The notes under the pieces are model-generated. The model did no database searches and was not told the DNA's origin. It worked only from the letters and a program-made list of their open reading frames with translations. Source: Streptomyces naganishii JCM 4654 (lineage in GTDB: Bacteria; Actinomycetota; Actinomycetes; Streptomycetales; Streptomycetaceae). From it: DNA of 64,000 nt. The stretch is from positions 186,001 through 250,000 of the forward strand of contig NZ_BMVF01000003.1 of assembly GCF_014650575.1 (NCBI RefSeq). The letters run 5' to 3'. The position numbers and the translations under genes were made by a program. Below are positions 61,212-64,000 of this stretch, in pieces; position 1 is the first letter of the stretch, and each line of letters starts with the position of its first letter.

Positions 61212-62822
61212 CTACGCCTCCCCGGCGCGCCGTCCGCGCAGGCCCGCGCCGATCGCCCAGCCGAGGCCGCCCGCCGCGACCAGCACCAGGGCGATCTCCG
61301 GCAGGACGCCGAGTTCGGTGGCCGGGGTCTTCGAGGAGCGCAGCGGAACCTTCTGGACCAGGTAGGCGGGGACGAACATGCCGGTCTTCTGCGTGATGTG
61401 CCCGTCGGGCATGATGACGGCGCTGACGCCGCTGGTCACCGGCACGGTGACGGTGCGGCTGTGCTCGACCGCGCGGATGCGGGACATGGCGAGCTGCTGG
61501 TAGGTCATCTCGCTGCGGTCGAAGGTGGCGTTGTTGCTCGGCACGGAGATCATCTGCGCACCGTCGGTGACGGTGTCGCGCACGGCCCAGTCGAAGGCGG
61601 CCTCGTAGCAGGTGGCCAGGCCGATCTTGGTGCCCTCGACGTCGAACACGCCCGGCTTGGCGCCCCGGCTGAAGTCCTGCCGGACCATCGTCGTCCAGTT
61701 CTTGTTGATCGTCCCGAGCAGGGAGCGCAGCGGCAGGTACTCGCCGAACGGCTGGATCTGCCGCTTGTCGTAGGTCTGCACGGGGCCCTGGACCGGGTCC
61801 CACAGCACCTGCTCGTTGAGCAGCTTGCCGTCCCGTTCGACGACCGCGCCCACGGAGATGGGCACGCCGATCTCCCGCGCCGCCCGGTTGATGACCGCGC
61901 GGGCGTCGGCGTTGGCGAAGGGGTCGATGTCGGAGGAGTTCTCCGGCCAGAGCACGAAGTCGGGCCTGGGCGCCTTCCCGGCCTTGACCGCCTCCGCCAG
62001 CCGCTCGGTCTCCCGCGCGTGGTAGTCGAGCACGGCCCGCCGCTGGGCGTTGAACTCCAGGCCCGAGCGCGGCACGTTGCCCTGGATGACCGCGACGGTC
62101 GCGGTGCCGTTCTCCGCCTTGTCGCTCACCAGGGGCCGGGCCGCCACCGCGCCGGCCACCGGCACCGCGACGCTCAGCAGGGCGACCGCGGCGGCCGGGC
62201 GCCGCACCGTGCGGGTGCGCCGCCCCTCCACCGCCAGGCGCACGGCCTCGCACAGCCCGAATCCGCACAGGACGACCGCGAAGCCCAGCACAGGGGTGCC
62301 GCCCACGGCGGCCAGCGGCAGGAACACCCCGTCGGCCTGCCCGAAAGCGATCTTGCCCCAGGGGAAGCCGCGGAACGGCACGCGCGCGCGTACCGCCTCA
62401 CCGGCGATCCACACGGCCGCGGCCCACAGCGGCCAGGCGGGCAGTCTGGACACCGCGGCGATACCGGCGCCCACCAGGGCGACGAAGACGGCCTCCACGA
62501 CGACGAGCGCCAGCCACGGACCGGCGCCGACCTCCACGCCGGTCCACACCAGCAGCGGCAGCAGGAAACCGAGCCCGAAGAGGTAGCCGAGGCCGAGCGC
62601 CGCCTTCCAGCCGCGGCCGCGCAGCACCCAGCCGAGGACGGCGAAGGCGGGCAGGGCCAGCCACCACTGCGCGCGCGGCGGGAAGCTGACGTACAGGAGC
62701 ACGCCGGACAGCGCCGCGGCGGCGGCAGGCACGAGCCGGACCAGCCGGGCCCTCCAGGGCCCGGACTCGGGCCGCGGTCGCAGCCGGTCCGACTCGTCGA
62801 CGGAAGTTGCGGTGACGGTCAC
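61212..62822 (-). CDS. lnt: apolipoprotein N-acyltransferase
   Basis: 536-aa membrane enzyme that N-acylates the diacylglyceryl-cysteine of lipoproteins. N-terminal half has six or so membrane helices (LSGVLLYVSFPPRAQWWLAL on); the C-terminal half is a nitrilase-fold domain with catalytic Glu in WPENSSDIDP, Lys in YDKRQIQPFGEYLPL and Cys in LATCYEAAFD, followed by a last membrane helix. GTG 62822 is taken as the start because TACACT lies 6 nt before it (leaderless); the open frame upstream is Arg-rich and unlike a signal anchor. Confidence 0.93.
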   Translation of the reverse strand: MTVTATSVDESDRLRPRPESGPWRARLVRLVPAAAAALSGVLLYVSFPPRAQWWLALPAFAVLGWVLRGRGWKAALGLGYLFGLGFLLPLLVWTGVEVGAGPWLALVVVEAVFVALVGAGIAAVSRLPAWPLWAAAVWIAGEAVRARVPFRGFPWGKIAFGQADGVFLPLAAVGGTPVLGFAVVLCGFGLCEAVRLAVEGRRTRTVRRPAAAVALLSVAVPVAGAVAARPLVSDKAENGTATVAVIQGNVPRSGLEFNAQRRAVLDYHARETERLAEAVKAGKAPRPDFVLWPENSSDIDPFANADARAVINRAAREIGVPISVGAVVERDGKLLNEQVLWDPVQGPVQTYDKRQIQPFGEYLPLRSLLGTINKNWTTMVRQDFSRGAKPGVFDVEGTKIGLATCYEAAFDWAVRDTVTDGAQMISVPSNNATFDRSEMTYQQLAMSRIRAVEHSRTVTVPVTSGVSAVIMPDGHITQKTGMFVPAYLVQKVPLRSSKTPATELGVLPEIALVLVAAGGLGWAIGAGLRGRRAGEA

Positions 62823-62907
62823 CCCGGGAGTGTACGGCGCGTGACCTCGGCGCCGACAGCGCGGTCCGCGGGCCCAGGCGGGCGGCGGCGCGCGCACGGC
62901 AGCCCTC

Positions 62908-62951
62908 TTCACGGGCCTGTCCGCGCCGGTTCATGGGCCTGTTCGCACCGG
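62908..62951. repeat. 22-bp imperfect tandem duplication
   Basis: Positions 62908-62929 and 62930-62951 are 22-bp units (TTCACGGGCCTG... and TTCATGGGCCTG...) with three mismatches, in the 332-bp gap between lnt and the next gene. The rest of that gap shows no gene. Confidence 0.7.
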
Positions 62952-63154
62952 ACGGCGTCGCCGTTCGGGGGCCCGTGATCCGTGCCCCGCGTGGCCGTGT
63001 CCTTGCGCACGGGACGTCCACAATCCGGTCATCAGCCGTTACGGTGTGCCGGAGCCCCGGTGGTGCGGCCGTTCGCGGCCGGGCCGGGCGGGGTGCGTGT
63101 GTCGGGTCGGGGGCGACCGGGTGTTCCGGGGGGCGATGGGTGCGGTCCACGGGG

Positions 63155-64000
63155 ATGACGTCCGCGGGCGGGGCGGACGGCGGAAGACAGGCGTACGACG
63201 CCGGACGAAACGTTTCTGACGCGGCCGGTGTCGCGGTGCTCGGCGCCTGCGCGGCATGGTCGCTGGTCACGGGCGCGTGGCAGGAGGGCCGGCCCGAGGG
63301 CGTGCTGCTGGCCGTGCTCGCCGTCGCCGCCGGGTACGCCACGGGCAGGATCTGCGGCGCGCTGCTGCCGGTGGCCGCGCCCTGCGCCGGGGCGCTGGCC
63401 GGGGCGGCGCTCGCGGTGGCGGCCCCGGGGCTGGCTCCCGGTGCGCAGTTCACCGCCCCGCTGGGGCACGCGGGCGCCACGGCGGGCGTGCTGACGCTGT
63501 CGGCGGGCGCCGCCTGCTGCGCCGCGTGGGCCGCGCCGGCGCCCGTGCTGCGCCTGGCGCTGCGCGCCCTGGCCGTCGCGGTCGCGGTGACCGCCGCCGC
63601 GCTCGGCTCGGGAGCCGGGCTGGCCGGCTGCGTCGTGGTGCTGCTCTGCTCGCTGGCCGCCGGCCGGATACGGCGCCGCGGGCCCGCCGTCGCCGCCCTG
63701 GCGCTGGTGGCCGCCGGGGTGACGGGGGCGAGCTGGGCGCTGGCCGCGCGGATGCTGCCCGGCGGCCTCGCCGACTCGCTCGAGGGGCAGCTGACCGCGC
63801 ACCGCGTCGCCCTCTGGCGGGAGGCGCTCCACCTGGCCCACCGCGACGCCGGCCTGGGCGTCGGACCGGGCCGCTTCGGGGAGTTCAGCGCGACAGCCGC
63901 GCAGTCGCTGCAGCCCGACGGCAAGCCGCACTCGGCGCTGTGGCAGCAGGCCGCCGAGCAGGGCCTGATCGGCGTGGCGCTGCTGGCGGCGGCGTACGCA
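63155..64000 (+). CDS. O-antigen-ligase/Wzy-like polytopic membrane protein (partial, cut by window end)
   Basis: 282 codons are visible without a stop. Many hydrophobic segments from residue 25 on, then the signature LWREALHLAHRDAGLGVGPGRFGEF, and PHSALWQQAAEQGLIGVAL, typical of O-antigen ligase/polymerase (Wzy/WaaL) family proteins. It may act on a cell-wall glycan or glycopolymer. ATG 63155 is used; a GTG at 63140 in frame with GGGGGG upstream is equally possible. Confidence 0.75.
   Translation, partial: MTSAGGADGGRQAYDAGRNVSDAAGVAVLGACAAWSLVTGAWQEGRPEGVLLAVLAVAAGYATGRICGALLPVAAPCAGALAGAALAVAAPGLAPGAQFTAPLGHAGATAGVLTLSAGAACCAAWAAPAPVLRLALRALAVAVAVTAAALGSGAGLAGCVVVLLCSLAAGRIRRRGPAVAALALVAAGVTGASWALAARMLPGGLADSLEGQLTAHRVALWREALHLAHRDAGLGVGPGRFGEFSATAAQSLQPDGKPHSALWQQAAEQGLIGVALLAAAYA

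Overview
The window is high-GC (GC-rich third codon positions throughout) actinobacterial chromosome, and the gene families point to Streptomyces: SseB, STAS and HATPase anti-sigma-type proteins, MmyB-type XRE regulators, an MHS transporter with a PucR-type regulator, a PknB-type kinase and modular PKS/NRPS genes. No IS element, phage gene, rRNA, tRNA or CRISPR array was found.

Layout. 1-17.6 kb is mostly core or housekeeping: L-asparaginase II (cut by the window edge), a GntR regulator, uppP, a fluoride-channel operon (crcB / DUF190 / crcB), a strictosidine-synthase-like protein, small regulators (ArsR-like, MarR, STAS, winged helix), a gylR-glpK pair, an NCS1 permease, a Gfo/Idh/MocA oxidoreductase, an SDR, a zinc alcohol dehydrogenase and an alpha/beta hydrolase.

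17.65-37.2 kb (minus strand) is a four-gene lipid-primed assembly line. A fatty-acyl-AMP ligase (FAAL) feeds a 4691-residue PKS read as ACP / KS-AT-DH-KR-ACP / KS-AT-DH-KR-ACP / C-FkbH. It is followed by an 800-residue ACP-thioester reductase with an unassigned C-terminal domain, and by an alpha/beta hydrolase with Cys in place of the nucleophilic Ser. The proposal is that FkbH stands where an NRPS adenylation domain would be: it loads a glyceryl-type unit on the ACP of the next protein, the C domain joins it to the polyketide, and the reductase releases the product. A palindromic operator-like site next to the FAAL -10 element also occurs at the neighbouring hydrolase promoter (17.6 kb).

37.6-41.3 kb holds a GlpF-like aquaporin, a zinc-ribbon small protein, an HTH/TPR regulator and a gene-poor stretch with a truncated gene fragment and a 20-bp tandem repeat.

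41.35-50.5 kb (plus strand) is a second biosynthetic operon: a carrier protein fused to a poly-lysine-synthetase-type (Pls) terminal membrane domain, an NRPS (half C-A-PCP-TE), a SyrP-like Fe(II)/2-oxoglutarate dioxygenase, and SbnB and SbnA, which make L-2,3-diaminopropionate (Dap). The set suggests a Dap homopolymer or oligomer, perhaps hydroxylated, made by a polymerase split over two polypeptides. A MarR regulator and an MFS exporter fused to a universal-stress domain lie convergent to it.

52.8-64 kb carries a Ser/Thr kinase, an MHS transporter / PucR regulator / 3-hydroxybutyrate dehydrogenase set, a Nudix hydrolase, apolipoprotein N-acyltransferase (lnt) and the 5' part of an O-antigen-ligase-like membrane protein cut by the window end. 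All assignments are from reading motifs by eye; no database search was run.
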